NCBI RefSeq assembly: GCF_011320095.1
Contig: NZ_JAANOY010000001.1
Location: forward strand, 1 to 64,000
Direction: 5' to 3'
Source: Cognatiluteimonas telluris
GTDB lineage: Bacteria; Pseudomonadota; Gammaproteobacteria; Xanthomonadales; Xanthomonadaceae
Length of the DNA stretch: 64,000 bases
The translations under genes and the position numbers were made by a program. Shown piece after piece: positions 38,835-47,938 of this stretch. Below the pieces are notes generated by a model. The model worked only from the letters and a program-made list of their open reading frames with translations, was not told the origin of the DNA and searched no databases. How positions within the stretch are numbered: the stretch's first letter is position 1; every line of letters begins with the position of its first letter.

Positions 38835-41252
38835 TCAGGGGCAGTCGTCCGCCGTCACGCTGTAAGTGATCGTGCAATTGCTGCTGTTCCCCTTGCACAC
38901 CTTCGAGGAAGAACAGGTCGATGGCTGAGTGGTGTCGACCGGCGTGCCGAAAATGATACCAACGACATCCGTGTTGTTGATGAGCGGCGAGCTGATCGTC
39001 GTGGTTTCAGCCTTGGATCCATCCGTTCCGTTCTGGGTCAAGGTCGGTGAAATCACCGCTCCGTTCAGCGTCACGCTGGTCACCGCGTAATTGCGGCATA
39101 CCTTTGTTGCGTAAGGCTTCTGCGCGTCAGGCAACGCCGTAGTGGTGGTGCCATCGAAGCAGCTGAGCGCGTCGGAACTGGTGCCGGCGGTCTGGTAGTT
39201 GTAGTTGCCGACCGTCAACGTCTGGCCGACACCCAGGGCGCTGGACGACGTGCAGGTATAGGTATTCCCCGCCGTTGCCGGGTTGCAGGTCACGCCCGAC
39301 AGGCTGCTGTTGATGAATGGCGTCAGCACGTTCGCGGTGAATGGATAGGCGGTCGTGCTGGATCCGACATAGAAGTTGCCGTAGAACGTGCCGCCGGTCG
39401 AGCCGCCGGACGAGCCCGAACCCACGATCTTGTATGGCTGGGTCGCCGTCCAGGTCGCCGGGGTATCCCCGATGCCGTCCGAGTCGGCATCCGCGGTTGC
39501 ATCGTCAGAATCGATGCCGCCTATCAGCGTCGTCAAGCCGGAATTCGAGCGGCGCAGGATGCCCAGCGCGTTGGTGACCTGGTTTGCCGTCGGACTGGTG
39601 CCGCGCGTGACCTTGCCTCGGACCGGTGCGCTGGACGACAGGGTGTCGAGGAAGTTGTTGTTGGCCACGACGATCTGGTCGCCTTCCTTGGGGGTGTATT
39701 TCCCAAGCTCGGTCAGGTTGATCGAGGTGAACGGCAGCACCTTGAGGACGCATGACTCCAGGTCCGAGGTGCTTGGCGCGGATCCGTCCGCCGCGGTGCA
39801 GGTGGACTTGGCGTCGGCGATGGCCTGCCTGGCCTTGTCCTCGAGGTAATCGATGTACAGGCCACGCAGGTGCAGCCACTTGGCGGTGTCCGAGGCCTGG
39901 AAGTCGATCGCATCGGGCTGCGTGTAATAGATGGAATTCGTGGTCTCCAGGTTGGTCACGGCCGCGCCGTTGCTGATCGGCAGCACGTCGTTCCAGTTCG
40001 ACTGCGAAGCCTGGTTGACGATGCGCAGGTCGAGGTACGCCTTGACGAAGTTCTGGTAATTGGTCGTGGCCGTGGTGGTCGGCAGGTAGCCCGTGGTGGA
40101 GTTGTCGTTCTTGGTCGCGAGGAAGTTCTGGTAGTCGTCGTACATGTCGGCGGCAACTCGGAACAGGCCGTTCACGCGGATGACGCGGCATGCCTCGGTG
40201 TACTTGCCGCTGGTCACGGGACCGGTCAACGCGCCGGTCGTCGAATTCAGCAGGTAATGGCTGTGCGTGCTGCGGCGCGGGTCGAACTTCGCGGCACCCG
40301 CCGGGAGGCTGGACGGATCATGGTGGTCACGGCAGCAGATCGTGCACAGGGCACTCTGCGTGGTGGCGGAGGAATCCGCGCCTGCCGGGGGCACATAACT
40401 GGCACCGATCACCGCGGTGGCATCTTCCGGCTCGGTATAGCGGGTTCCATCCCAGTAGCTGGGACGCTTGGCGCCGCTGGTCGCAGCCGTCGCCGTGTTG
40501 CACGAACAGCCCACCAGCGAGGTCTCCGTACGGGCCTGTGCAAGGGCCGTGCCATCGTCGGTCGCATCGGTGTAGGTCAGGACGTCGAAGCGGGTTTCGA
40601 TGGCGCTGCTGCCATTGACCAGCGGCTTGGGGTTGGTCGCGGCGGTGTCCGTCCCCTCGCTGATGGCGATCGGGATTACGCCCTGCTGCTGCTTGGACGG
40701 GTCATAGATGCGCACCTGCGGGCCACGCGGCAGCGTCCCGGTCGTCAGCTTGCCGATCTTGGCGCTGTCGCTGGGATCCAGGGCGGCCACGGCCTCCTCG
40801 AGGGACACCCGTTGGCCAACACCCTGCGCGTCGGACCAGGTGACGTTGACGGTGATCTTCTTGAACTCGTTGTTCTGGGTATAGGTTTTCGAATCCAGCG
40901 CACCCGTATTGGCAACATCGCAATCGAAGACCGAGGTGGCGGTCTTCAACGCGCAGCGATCGACCGTCCAGGTGCGGCTATAGGTGACCCCGCCTTCGGG
41001 AATCGATTCCGCGGCCGCACTGGTGTCGATGGCCAGGTAGGTGGCCATGTCCTGGAAGCCACGGAGGTATTCGAGCTTCTCCTGCGCCAGCGCAAGCCCG
41101 GCCGACTGCGCCTTGGCCTCGGAGGAGTTCTTGAACAACGAGCCCTGCAGCGCGGACAGCGCCAGCAGACCGAAGCTGAGGATGACGACCGCAACCAGCA
41201 CTTCGAGCAGGCTGAAGCCGGATGGACGCGTCGATCGCGAATGGGTCTTCAT
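38835..41252 (-). CDS. Giant PilV-like minor pseudopilin with large C-terminal ectodomain
   Basis: An 805-residue protein beginning with a prepilin signal: cleavage after Gly12 in PSG|FSLLEVLVAVVILS, Glu at +5, then the ALSALQGSLFKNSSEAKAQSA helix typical of PilV. Ordinary PilV proteins have 150-200 residues; this one carries about 650 extra residues, rich in Thr, Ser, Asn and Asp. There are Cys clusters (LVGCSC 247-251; CTICCRDHHD 303-312), a region rich in short Asp motifs (DSDDATADADSDG) and a Cys-containing C-terminus. It is the last gene of the fimU-pilW-pilX operon, 12 bp after pilX, where other clusters place the tip adhesin pilY1. It may be a pilin-anchored tip adhesin (inference). 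The assignment of the N-terminus is firm; that of the rest is open. Confidence 0.85.
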   Translation of the reverse strand: MKTHSRSTRPSGFSLLEVLVAVVILSFGLLALSALQGSLFKNSSEAKAQSAGLALAQEKLEYLRGFQDMATYLAIDTSAAAESIPEGGVTYSRTWTVDRCALKTATSVFDCDVANTGALDSKTYTQNNEFKKITVNVTWSDAQGVGQRVSLEEAVAALDPSDSAKIGKLTTGTLPRGPQVRIYDPSKQQQGVIPIAISEGTDTAATNPKPLVNGSSAIETRFDVLTYTDATDDGTALAQARTETSLVGCSCNTATAATSGAKRPSYWDGTRYTEPEDATAVIGASYVPPAGADSSATTQSALCTICCRDHHDPSSLPAGAAKFDPRRSTHSHYLLNSTTGALTGPVTSGKYTEACRVIRVNGLFRVAADMYDDYQNFLATKNDNSTTGYLPTTTATTNYQNFVKAYLDLRIVNQASQSNWNDVLPISNGAAVTNLETTNSIYYTQPDAIDFQASDTAKWLHLRGLYIDYLEDKARQAIADAKSTCTAADGSAPSTSDLESCVLKVLPFTSINLTELGKYTPKEGDQIVVANNNFLDTLSSSAPVRGKVTRGTSPTANQVTNALGILRRSNSGLTTLIGGIDSDDATADADSDGIGDTPATWTATQPYKIVGSGSSGGSTGGTFYGNFYVGSSTTAYPFTANVLTPFINSSLSGVTCNPATAGNTYTCTSSSALGVGQTLTVGNYNYQTAGTSSDALSCFDGTTTTALPDAQKPYATKVCRNYAVTSVTLNGAVISPTLTQNGTDGSKAETTTISSPLINNTDVVGIIFGTPVDTTQPSTCSSSKVCKGNSSNCTITYSVTADDCP

Positions 41253-41264
41253 GGCGTCACGTCC

Positions 41265-43064
41265 TCAGAAGGAAGTCTTGGCGTCCAGCCACGAACCCGG
41301 CACGAGACCGAACTTGGCACTGCTCGGGATCTCGTTGGTATTGGCGCTCGACGACGTGCTGTCGTAAACGATGGTGAAACCACCCGTCATCTTGATGTTC
41401 CCTTCAACCACCAGCGCGCCGTAGACCTGGGCGTTGGTCCCACCGACATCCACGGGGTTGGTCTTGGGGTTGTCGCTATGCAGGAACAGCATTCCATACA
41501 TCACGAGCCCTTTCTTGAGGTCGATGCTGGTCCCGCCCTGGTTGATCACGACGATCGCCGGGTTGTCGGGGCTGCCGATCTGCGTGGCGAGCGACGCACA
41601 GGGGCCAGACACATAGTAGATGCCGCTGGATCCACTGCCGAGCGATGAGCAATCGGTCAGTTCCGTGGCGGCGAATTCCTCGGTCATCGCGTACTCGACA
41701 CAATTCTGGTCGGCTGTCGTGCCGCAGTTCTGCATCGTCGCGCCGTCGGGATTTGTGCCGGCAGATCCGTCCGTCTTCTTGTCCCAGACGACTTCATAAT
41801 CGACGTTGAAGATGTATTCGAAAATCGAGTCGTCCGAGTCGACGTCGGCATCATCCATTCGCACGCCGGCACTATTGAGGCCCGGGAAGAAGGTGATGTC
41901 CGGAAGCGTCCTGCACTTGTCGGTGATTTCATTCTTGCTCGAATCGCACTTCACTTCCTTGGTCCAGTCAGCGACATCCAGGATGTCGTTGCCCTTGTGC
42001 AAGGTGCTGCCGCCGCCGGTACCATGTCCTGACCAGTCCTCCTTTGAAGTCAGGTTTGGATTAGGTGCTTTTGGGCAATTACAGGGCGGACTGTTGCCGG
42101 TCGCCGAGGGGCAATCATTCTTGACGTCCAGCATCGTCATTTCGGGCAGGCCGGACAGCTGCCCGGTGAATTCGCTGAACTGGCAGGTGATGAAACTGCC
42201 TGCTCCACCGCCCGACCCATCGACACTGACGTTGTTGGGCGACCAGATGGAAGCGACCACATTGGTCCCATTGGACGCCGAATCGGAGTTCGCGACGATC
42301 TGGCCGTTACCCAGGCCCTGGACCAACCCGCTCGCAACCAGCGGCACCGATGCCGAAGGTACGAACGCGCTGTAACTGGCCCAGGTCGCCTTGACCGCGC
42401 CGGTGGCGCCATCCTCGTTGGTGAGCGACGCATCCGCGATGAGCGTCAGCGCCACGCGGTTCCCGGCGGTCGGCGTGATCCTGCACTCCGCCGGCGTCAG
42501 GCTCGTATCCAGCCGGCACAGCAGCGCGCGTACGTTGGAGGTGGCGGCGAATGCGGACGTGCCACCCATCCCGTTCTCGACCCGGACGGCGGCGGGGATC
42601 ATGGCGGCGTAGGACGGATCGTCCGCGAGCAGCTGCGATCCAGTCTTGGTCCCGTCCTTGGTCCAGAAGTACAGCTGCGCACGACGCGAGTCGACACGCT
42701 CTGACCTGCAGGGATGCCCCGCCGGGAAATCGGCCAGCACGGCGCCGACATCCGAACACTTGACCCAGTGCGCGGCCGTGCTCGGCGGCAGCCAGCCGCC
42801 TTTCGCGGTGTCGTTGGCGATGATCTTGGCTCGATTGGCCTTGAGGTATTCGCCAGCGACGTTGAGCGCGTATTCGGCCGCCTGCTGGCTGATGCGCGCG
42901 CGGTTCTCGTTGGTCGTGGTCTTCTGTTCGAAGAAGCCGACATTGGCCGAAAACAGCACCAGGATGGTCACGATCACCAGCAGGATGATGGTGACCGTCA
43001 GGGTCGCCATGCCCTTCTGTCGCAGGGGCAGGCGCGAGAGGAGCGATTTGACTGTGGGCTTCAT
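41265..43064 (-). CDS. pilX: PilX-like minor pilin of unusual length
   Basis: A 599-residue protein with the PilX/GspK-type N-terminus: a basic leader, then RQKG|MATLTVTIILLVIVTIL and FEQKTTTNENRARISQQAAEYAL. The +5 position is Thr instead of Glu, as in the non-Glu pseudopilins that cap the pilus tip. PilX proteins usually have about 150-200 residues; here some 400 more follow, with Asp-rich (DADVDSDDSIF) and Cys-containing (SPPCNCP) segments and a beta-rich C-terminus. It sits 12 bp after pilW and 12 bp before the giant PilV-like gene, so the three are clearly co-transcribed. The function is inferred from position and N-terminus. Confidence 0.8.
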   Translation of the reverse strand: MKPTVKSLLSRLPLRQKGMATLTVTIILLVIVTILVLFSANVGFFEQKTTTNENRARISQQAAEYALNVAGEYLKANRAKIIANDTAKGGWLPPSTAAHWVKCSDVGAVLADFPAGHPCRSERVDSRRAQLYFWTKDGTKTGSQLLADDPSYAAMIPAAVRVENGMGGTSAFAATSNVRALLCRLDTSLTPAECRITPTAGNRVALTLIADASLTNEDGATGAVKATWASYSAFVPSASVPLVASGLVQGLGNGQIVANSDSASNGTNVVASIWSPNNVSVDGSGGGAGSFITCQFSEFTGQLSGLPEMTMLDVKNDCPSATGNSPPCNCPKAPNPNLTSKEDWSGHGTGGGSTLHKGNDILDVADWTKEVKCDSSKNEITDKCRTLPDITFFPGLNSAGVRMDDADVDSDDSIFEYIFNVDYEVVWDKKTDGSAGTNPDGATMQNCGTTADQNCVEYAMTEEFAATELTDCSSLGSGSSGIYYVSGPCASLATQIGSPDNPAIVVINQGGTSIDLKKGLVMYGMLFLHSDNPKTNPVDVGGTNAQVYGALVVEGNIKMTGGFTIVYDSTSSSANTNEIPSSAKFGLVPGSWLDAKTSF

Positions 43065-43076
43065 GGTCTGTTCCCG

Positions 43077-43886
43077 TCAGGGTGCCGGTGCGACATCGCA
43101 GCTTGCGGTGGTGTTGGGGCGCAGGCAGTCCGCCCTCACCTTGATGTTGGAGCGCACCGTCTTGGACGTCGTGGGATCGCTGCGCAGCCGTCCGATCAGC
43201 GTGATCTGCAACTCGCGCTGCTCGAGGGCATTGAACGTGGAGCCGCCGATGGATGTCCGCCTGCCGTTGGACTGGTTCGCGGTGCCGGCGATGTTGATCG
43301 CAAATGCCTCGGCCCCGTTGGTGTCGGTGATGTCGATGATCTTGGGATCGCTGAGCGGGCACCAACCGCTATCCGTGTTGCAGGTCACCGGATATTCGCT
43401 GTAGTCCGGTTGGTCGCCATCGCAGGCAGGCGTCACCGCGTCGCTGCTTTCCGCCACCTCGATGACGCCTACCGTCGCGCCGTCGACAGTGGCGGTCTTG
43501 CGCCTGATGCCCCTGATCTCGGCATTCCCCACGTCGATCACACCGGCGCTGCCAGGATCGCGATCGTAGGCGTAGATGATGCAGTTCGCGCCCGCGGTGG
43601 TGTCGATCAGCATGGGTGCGAACGCCGATACGGCAGTGGACGTGGGATTGCCAACGTAGCTCATCGCATCCTCGTCGTATCCGGCGCGCTTGAGCTCGGT
43701 CGTGATGAAATTGGTGATGTTGCGCAGCTCCTGCATCAGGCGCGTGGCCCGGACGTAATCGGAGTTGGCGCGGACGCTGGCGACGGTGAATGCGAGCACG
43801 GCACCGACGACGATCATCCCGGCCACCAGCGCGACCATCATCTCCAGCAGCGAGAATCCGCCCATCCGCTTCGGCGATCGATTCAT
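43077..43886 (-). CDS. pilW: PilW-like minor pilin
   Basis: A 269-residue protein with leader MNRSPKRMGG and signal G|FSLLEMMVALVAGMIVVG (Glu at +5). It continues with the PilW pattern (VRATRLMQELRNITNFITTELKRAGY). The C-terminal part is beta-rich with several Cys. PilW belongs to the priming complex of type IV pili. The start at 43886 overlaps the fimU stop by 4 nt (ATGA); the longer ORF was rejected. It lies where fimU-pilV-pilW order would be expected, but with no small pilV between. Confidence 0.88.
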   Translation of the reverse strand: MNRSPKRMGGFSLLEMMVALVAGMIVVGAVLAFTVASVRANSDYVRATRLMQELRNITNFITTELKRAGYDEDAMSYVGNPTSTAVSAFAPMLIDTTAGANCIIYAYDRDPGSAGVIDVGNAEIRGIRRKTATVDGATVGVIEVAESSDAVTPACDGDQPDYSEYPVTCNTDSGWCPLSDPKIIDITDTNGAEAFAINIAGTANQSNGRRTSIGGSTFNALEQRELQITLIGRLRSDPTTSKTVRSNIKVRADCLRPNTTASCDVAPAP

Positions 43887-44488
43887 GGCGCGCAGGTCCT
43901 GGTGGTGTAGTCGGACAGAATCCGGGGCGAATCGGTCGGCGCGCACAGGTAGGGCCGTGACCAGCGATCGACGTAAAGGCGCAGACGGAAATGGCCGGCG
44001 GAAGACTGGATGGTGGCACCACCGACATCCATGCCGTCGGTCAGGTAGCCGCGCTTGGGATCGATGGTGGCCAGCCCGACGTCGTCGTCATCGGTCGGGC
44101 CGAGGGTCGGCTGGCCGACCATCGTGATGCCGCGCCATTCGGCCTGGTCGGACGCATCCGAACTGGTCGGAAACTGGCCAACGTCGCACGCCGCGGCCGC
44201 CGTCTTGGCAAAACAGTCGCAGCCGGCGGCGACCGTCGTCGCTCCGATGCACATGTTGGTGCCGGACTTGCGGATGTTCACGGTGATCGGCCGGTCCCGC
44301 TTGAGCGCTTCCAGCTTGGCATTGGCGAAGAACGACACGAGTTGGTCGCCTGCTCCCCGGACGGCCACGCGCTCGCGGAAGTCGACGAACGAAGGAATCG
44401 CGAGCGCCACCAGGATCGCGAGGACGGTCACCGTCACCATCAATTCGATGAGTGTTACCCCGGTCACGTTTTTTGGCGAACCGCGCAT
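43883..44488 (-). CDS. fimU: FimU/GspH-type minor pilin
   Basis: A 201-residue protein with leader MRGSPKNVTG and signal G|VTLIELMVTVTVLAILV (Val at +1, Glu at +5). It is followed by the FimU/FimT-type helix (IPSFVDFRERVAVRGAGDQLVSFFANAKLEALKR). GGAGG lies 6 nt before the ATG at 44488, so this start replaces the longer ORF to 44623. It is the first gene of the minor-pilin operon and is divergent from the pilE-like gene; the 161 bp between them should hold both promoters. Confidence 0.88.
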   Translation of the reverse strand: MRGSPKNVTGVTLIELMVTVTVLAILVALAIPSFVDFRERVAVRGAGDQLVSFFANAKLEALKRDRPITVNIRKSGTNMCIGATTVAAGCDCFAKTAAAACDVGQFPTSSDASDQAEWRGITMVGQPTLGPTDDDDVGLATIDPKRGYLTDGMDVGGATIQSSAGHFRLRLYVDRWSRPYLCAPTDSPRILSDYTTRTCAP

Positions 44489-44649
44489 CTGCTGCCTCCT
44501 GTCGGCCCAGCGATTGGACAAGCACGGCCCCCAGGCCGCAAGCGGAAACATGACCAACGGAAGCATCCCCGGGACAGGTGGCCCCCCGCCGCCCCTGGCG
44601 GCGTCCACCCATGGTGATAGCATCCTCCCGCAAACCCGGGGAGTCTGCC

Positions 44650-45096
44650 ATGCGCCGTGTCCGAGGATTCACCCTGATCGAGCTGATGATCGTGGTGACG
44701 ATCGTGGCGATCATCGCCGCTGTCGCCATTCCGGCGTTCACCAAGCAGATCCGCAGGAGCCACCGCGCTGATGCCGTCAAGAGCCTGAGCGATCTCCAGC
44801 TCAGGCAGGAACGCTGGCGGGCGAGCAACGCCACCTATGCCTCCACGCTGGGCACGCTGCTGGGCAGCGCCGGGGCCGCCACTTCCTACAACAGTGCCAG
44901 CCCCTACTACAATTTCACGGTCACCAACGTGGCGACCACTACCGCGACGTGTACGTGCACCACGGCATCCTGCTTCAAGCTGACCGCAGCGGCGAAGGGC
45001 ACCCAGACCGCCGACGGCGACTGCGCAAGCATGGTCCTGACCAACACCTGCGGGAGCATCGCCAAGACGCCGACGACCAATCGCTGCTGGAACTGA
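44650..45096 (+). CDS. pilE: Type IV pilin, PilE-like
   Basis: A 148-residue prepilin with the short leader MRRVRG and signal G|FTLIELMIVVTIVAIIAAVAIPAF. The pilin helix continues IRRSHRADAVKSLSDLQLRQERWR, and Cys residues near the C-terminus suggest a disulfide loop (CTCTTASC, then CGS...CW). GGGGAG precedes the ATG at 44650. PilE-type proteins are minor pilins close to the major pilin; here it faces away from the fimU operon instead of ending it. Confidence 0.88.
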   Translation: MRRVRGFTLIELMIVVTIVAIIAAVAIPAFTKQIRRSHRADAVKSLSDLQLRQERWRASNATYASTLGTLLGSAGAATSYNSASPYYNFTVTNVATTTATCTCTTASCFKLTAAAKGTQTADGDCASMVLTNTCGSIAKTPTTNRCWN

Positions 45097-45102
45097 TTCC
45101 CG

Positions 45103-46500
45103 CTAGGCGACGATCTCGTAACACGGCTTGTAATCCCCCGCGATCTTCATCCTGCGCTGGTCGACGAAGGCGCGCAGCAGCGCGTCGAGCGCCTGCATCA
45201 TGTCGGCGTCGCCGTGGATGCGGAACTTGCCGTGTTGTTCGATCTCGCGGATGCCTTCCTCCTTGACGTTGCCCGAGACGATGCCCGAGAAGGCGCGTCG
45301 CAGGTCGGCGGCGAGTTCCGAGGGCTTGCGGCCGTGGTGCAGGTCCAGCGCCGCCATCGCCTCATGGGTCGGGACGAAGGGCTGCTGGAACGGCAGCGGG
45401 ATGTCCAGCGACCAGTTGAAGTAGAACGAATCACGCTGGGCGACGCGGTATTCGCGCACCTTCTGGATGCCTTCCTTGATCAGCCGGCCGACCTCGCCGG
45501 CGTCGCCGGTCACGATCCGGTAGCGGCTGGTCGCGGCTTCGCCCAGGGTCAGGCGCAGGAAGCGGTCGATCTGCTCGAAGTACGGTGCCGCTGACGTCGG
45601 GCCCGTGAAGACCAGCGGGAACGGCAGGTGCGCGTTCTCGTCGCGCAGCAGGATCCCGAGCAGGTAGAGGATCTCCTCGCAGGTGCCGACGCCGCCGGGG
45701 AACACCACGAATCCGTGGCCCATGCGCACGAACGATTCGAGCCGTTTCTCGATGTCCGGCATGATCACCAGGTGGTTCACGATCGGGTTGGGCGACTCGG
45801 CGGCGATGATCCCGGGCTCGGTGATGCCGATGTAGCGGCGCGGGTGCCGACGCTGCTTGGCGTGCGCGATGGTCGCGCCCTTCATCGGGCCTTTCATCGC
45901 GCCCGGCCCGCAGCCGGTGCAGATGTCCAGGCCGCGCAGGCCGAGTTCGTAACCGACTTGCTTGGTATAGCTGTACTCGTCGCGGTTGATCGAGTGGCCA
46001 CCCCAGCACACGGCGAGGTTGGGCTCCTGCGGCTTGAGCACGCGCGCGTTGCGCAGCAGGCGGAAGACGGCGTCGGTGATGCCGGCCGAGGTGCCCAGTT
46101 CGCTGGCGTAGTCCGGCGCGAGTTCGACCGAGGTGTAGACCAGGTCGCGCACGACGGCGAACAGCAGCTCGGCGACGCCGCGGATGATCTGGCCATCGAC
46201 GAAGGCCATCGCCGGTGCCGACTTCAGATCCAGCCGCAGGCCACGGTCCTGCTGGGTGACCAGGATGTCGAAATCCGGGTACAGCTCGCGCGCGGCGCGC
46301 GGATCGTCGGCGGTGCTGCCGGTGGTGAGCACGGCCAACGCGCAGCGGCGCAGCAGGTCGTGCATGCCGCCGGCGGAGGCGTCTCGCAGGCGCATGACTT
46401 CCTCGCGCGAAAGCACGTCCAGGCCGCCGCGCGGATAGATGCTGACGTCCAGGGTCGGCAGCGAGGTGGTGTGGATGGCTTCGATCGCGGCGCTGTCCAT
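45103..46500 (-). CDS. ppnN: Nucleotide 5'-monophosphate nucleosidase PpnN (LOG-like family)
   Basis: A 465-residue enzyme of the PpnN/YgdH type, which hydrolyses nucleoside monophosphates to base and ribose-5-phosphate and in E. coli is stimulated by (p)ppGpp. Signatures are the Rossmann-like LOG motif PGGVGTCEEILYLLGILL and the strongly conserved block LDICTGCGPGAMKGPMKGA, then GITEPGIIAAESPNPIVN, then MPDIEKRLESFVRMGHG. N- and C-terminal extensions flank the core as in the family. It is convergent with pilE, only 6 bp away, with no room for a separate terminator hairpin. Confidence 0.95.
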   Translation of the reverse strand: MDSAAIEAIHTTSLPTLDVSIYPRGGLDVLSREEVMRLRDASAGGMHDLLRRCALAVLTTGSTADDPRAARELYPDFDILVTQQDRGLRLDLKSAPAMAFVDGQIIRGVAELLFAVVRDLVYTSVELAPDYASELGTSAGITDAVFRLLRNARVLKPQEPNLAVCWGGHSINRDEYSYTKQVGYELGLRGLDICTGCGPGAMKGPMKGATIAHAKQRRHPRRYIGITEPGIIAAESPNPIVNHLVIMPDIEKRLESFVRMGHGFVVFPGGVGTCEEILYLLGILLRDENAHLPFPLVFTGPTSAAPYFEQIDRFLRLTLGEAATSRYRIVTGDAGEVGRLIKEGIQKVREYRVAQRDSFYFNWSLDIPLPFQQPFVPTHEAMAALDLHHGRKPSELAADLRRAFSGIVSGNVKEEGIREIEQHGKFRIHGDADMMQALDALLRAFVDQRRMKIAGDYKPCYEIVA

Positions 46501-46556
46501 GACTGGGATCCTTGCAGGCTGGCGCCGACTTTAGCGCGCGCGGGGCGTGCGCCGCG

Positions 46557-47159
46557 TCAGCCGCCCACCGGCGGCAGGCGCATGTAGGCGGTGAGTCCGT
46601 CGAGGAACATCTGCACCGAGATCGCCACGATCACCATGCCCATCAGCCGCTCGATCGCGGTCAGCACCCGCGAGCCCAGCCATTTGTAGAGATAGGTGGA
46701 CGAAAACAGGATCGCCGCGGTCGCCACCCAGGCGATCATCAGCGCCAGGCTCCAGGCGCCCATGCGCGTGGGTTCCTGGCTGCCCATCAGCATCACCGCG
46801 GCCATGCCCGACGGGCCGGCGACCAGCGGGATCGCCATCGGCACGATGAACGGCTCGCCTTCCGGCAGTTCGCCCATCAGCCCTTCCGGCGGCGGGAAGA
46901 TCATCCGCAGGCCGATCAGGAACAGCACGATGCCGCCGGCGATCGACACCGACTCCTGGCGCAGGTGCATCAGGTTCAATGCATAACGTCCGCCCCACAG
47001 GAACAGCATCAGCACGCCCAGCGCGATCAGCATTTCGCGCGCGAGCACCACACGCTGGCGCTGCGGCGGCAAGGTGCGCAGCAGGCTCAGGAACACCGGG
47101 ATGTTGCCCAGGGGGTCCAGGATCAGGAACAGCAGCAGCGCGGCGGACGCGATCGTCAC
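46557..47159 (-). CDS. MarC-family integral membrane protein
   Basis: A 200-residue protein with six hydrophobic segments and the MarC signatures LDPLGNIPVFLSLL near the N-terminus and VPMAIPLVAGPSGMAAVML in the middle. The function of the family is not established; the original link with multidrug resistance was not confirmed. The GTG start at 47159 overlaps the SDR stop by 4 nt (GTGA), so the 160-residue N-terminal extension of the longest ORF is false. It is the last gene of the grxD-SDR-marC operon. Confidence 0.9.
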   Translation of the reverse strand: MTIASAALLLFLILDPLGNIPVFLSLLRTLPPQRQRVVLAREMLIALGVLMLFLWGGRYALNLMHLRQESVSIAGGIVLFLIGLRMIFPPPEGLMGELPEGEPFIVPMAIPLVAGPSGMAAVMLMGSQEPTRMGAWSLALMIAWVATAAILFSSTYLYKWLGSRVLTAIERLMGMVIVAISVQMFLDGLTAYMRLPPVGG

Positions 47160-47938
47160 GTGGGCCGCGCACCCAGGACCGGGAACGGGGATGCCACGCC
47201 ATCGGCCTTCCAAACCGTGCCGCGGTGCACGCTGCCCGCTGGCGACAACAGCTGCACGCAGGCGTCGGCATACAGCGCCGGCTCGCGCGCGACCTGGTCG
47301 TCTTCCTCGACGAAGGCCATGGCCCGCAGACCGGTGCGCATCGGGCCCGGCTGCAGGCCGCTCACGCGCACGGGGCTGTTGGCGAGTTCGGCGTGCAGGA
47401 TCGCCACCAGTGCCGACAACCCGTGCTGGGCGACCCCGTAGCCACCCCAGTACGCCTGCCGCACCTGCGCCAGGTCGTTGAGCGCGAAGACCACGGCGGC
47501 GTCGCTGGCCTGCATCAGCAGCGGCAGGCAGGCCTGCGTGAGCCACCACGGCGCGGTGAGGTTGACGTGCAAGGCGCGCGCGAAGGCGGCCGGATCGGTG
47601 TGCAGCAACGGCGTCAGGCCACGGAAGGTGGCCGCGCAATGCAGCACCCCGTCGAGCCGGCCGAGTTCATCGCCGATGCGCTGGGCGAGCTCGGCGTAGT
47701 CGTCGGGCGAGGCGCCTTCGAGATCCAGCGGATACAGCAGCGCGTGGCCGCCATCGGCGACGATGCGGTCGTACAGGCGGTTCAATTTCGGTACCTTGCG
47801 GCCGAGCAATACGACCGTGGCGCCTGCGCGCGCGCAGGCCAGCGACGCCGCCTGGCCAAGGCCACCATGCGCACCGGACACCAGCATGACGCGCCGGTCG
47901 AGCACGCCGGCGTCTGCAAGCGGAGTCGCCGCGCTCAC
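47156..47938 (-). CDS. YciK-like SDR protein lacking its catalytic residues
   Basis: A 260-residue Rossmann-fold protein of the short-chain dehydrogenase family, closest in pattern to YciK. The cofactor loop is intact (SGAHGGLGQ, then LGRK), but the active site is not: the NAG motif is CAA (VLHCAATF), the catalytic Ser region is FALNDLAQ, and the YxxxK motif is YGVAQ with Gln for Lys. Each change removes a residue thought essential for catalysis, so it is probably a binding or regulatory SDR, not an active oxidoreductase (inference). It overlaps grxD and marC by 4 nt each. Confidence 0.88.
   Translation of the reverse strand: MSAATPLADAGVLDRRVMLVSGAHGGLGQAASLACARAGATVVLLGRKVPKLNRLYDRIVADGGHALLYPLDLEGASPDDYAELAQRIGDELGRLDGVLHCAATFRGLTPLLHTDPAAFARALHVNLTAPWWLTQACLPLLMQASDAAVVFALNDLAQVRQAYWGGYGVAQHGLSALVAILHAELANSPVRVSGLQPGPMRTGLRAMAFVEEDDQVAREPALYADACVQLLSPAGSVHRGTVWKADGVASPFPVLGARPT

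Noticed and set aside
47160-47639. An N-terminal extension of the MarC protein by about 160 residues
   Set aside because: The extension is a shadow of the SDR gene; the GTG start overlapping the SDR stop gives a complete MarC protein.
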